Of a DNA stretch of 12,613 nucleotides, positions 12,607 to 12,613 are shown piece after piece. The notes beneath the pieces are model-generated. The model had not been told where the DNA came from, did no database searches, and was given only the letters and a program-made list of their open reading frames with translations. The position numbers and the translations under genes are program-made. The stretch comes from Bacteroidales bacterium UBA1769 (GTDB lineage: Bacteria; Bacteroidota; Bacteroidia; Bacteroidales; UBA932), in contig DCGV01000033.1 of assembly GCA_002314725.1 (NCBI GenBank), positions 5,817 to 18,429 on the forward strand, in the 5' to 3' direction. Every line of letters starts with the position of its first letter. The first letter of the stretch is position 1.

Positions 12607-12613
12607 CGCACGT

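Noticed and set aside
1..12613. Mobile-element, CRISPR, tRNA or rRNA content
   Set aside because: No integrase, transposase, terminal repeats, spaced direct repeats or RNA-gene sequences were seen, so transfer is only suggested by the accessory character of the genes.

Overview
The window looks like Bacteroidales DNA (Bacteroides/Prevotella-like). The reasons are a short SigA-type sigma factor without region 1.1 that starts MKQLKIT, a BspA-type leucine-rich-repeat protein, secreted proteins with short 'AQT'-ending leaders, general absence of Shine-Dalgarno sequences, and a TAnnTTTG-like box. There are no tRNA, rRNA, CRISPR, integrase or transposase genes. It reads as one tightly packed accessory locus; no gap between genes exceeds about 110 bases.

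Layout: thirteen genes run leftward on the minus strand from about 11.5 kb to the left edge, and two run rightward from 11.6 kb. In minus-strand order: a secreted PEGA-like/beta-rich envelope protein (10621-11514); an unknown protein with a SHOCT-like tail (9915-10619); a SigA paralogue (9008-9862); an unknown protein (8580-9002); a BspA-type LRR protein without a signal peptide (7823-8602); a Cdc48/FtsH-type AAA ATPase with an Asn in Walker B (6088-7800); an unknown protein (5291-6088); a MoxR-type AAA ATPase (4158-5240); a DUF2201-type VWA protein with a decayed metallopeptidase motif (2981-4150); two unknown proteins (2447-2959, 1948-2436); a DUF2130 coiled-coil protein with a nuclease-like core (631-1884), followed by an intrinsic terminator; and a ClpX-family ATPase lacking the zinc-binding domain, cut by the left edge (530-1). 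The rightward pair (11620-12234, 12235-12606) are small secreted proteins, the second LPP20-like and cut short at the right edge.

The most striking signal is regulatory. Seven sites share one bipartite pattern, TGTAA (variants TGAAA, CGAAA), then exactly 17 bases, then GGTAwATG or a close variant. Each is oriented toward the next gene, and four lie 19-20 bases from the start codon. They cover every gap of 50 bases or more and divide the locus into seven transcription units, including the sigma gene itself. The simplest reading is a self-activating regulon driven by the locus's own sigma factor.

The unit combines three different AAA+ machines (ClpX, MoxR-VWA and Cdc48 types), a candidate nuclease, an LRR protein, five unrecognised proteins and three secreted proteins. 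This suggests a stress, remodelling or conflict system joining cytoplasm and envelope. The function is inference; the gene families and the promoter pattern are what the sequence shows.
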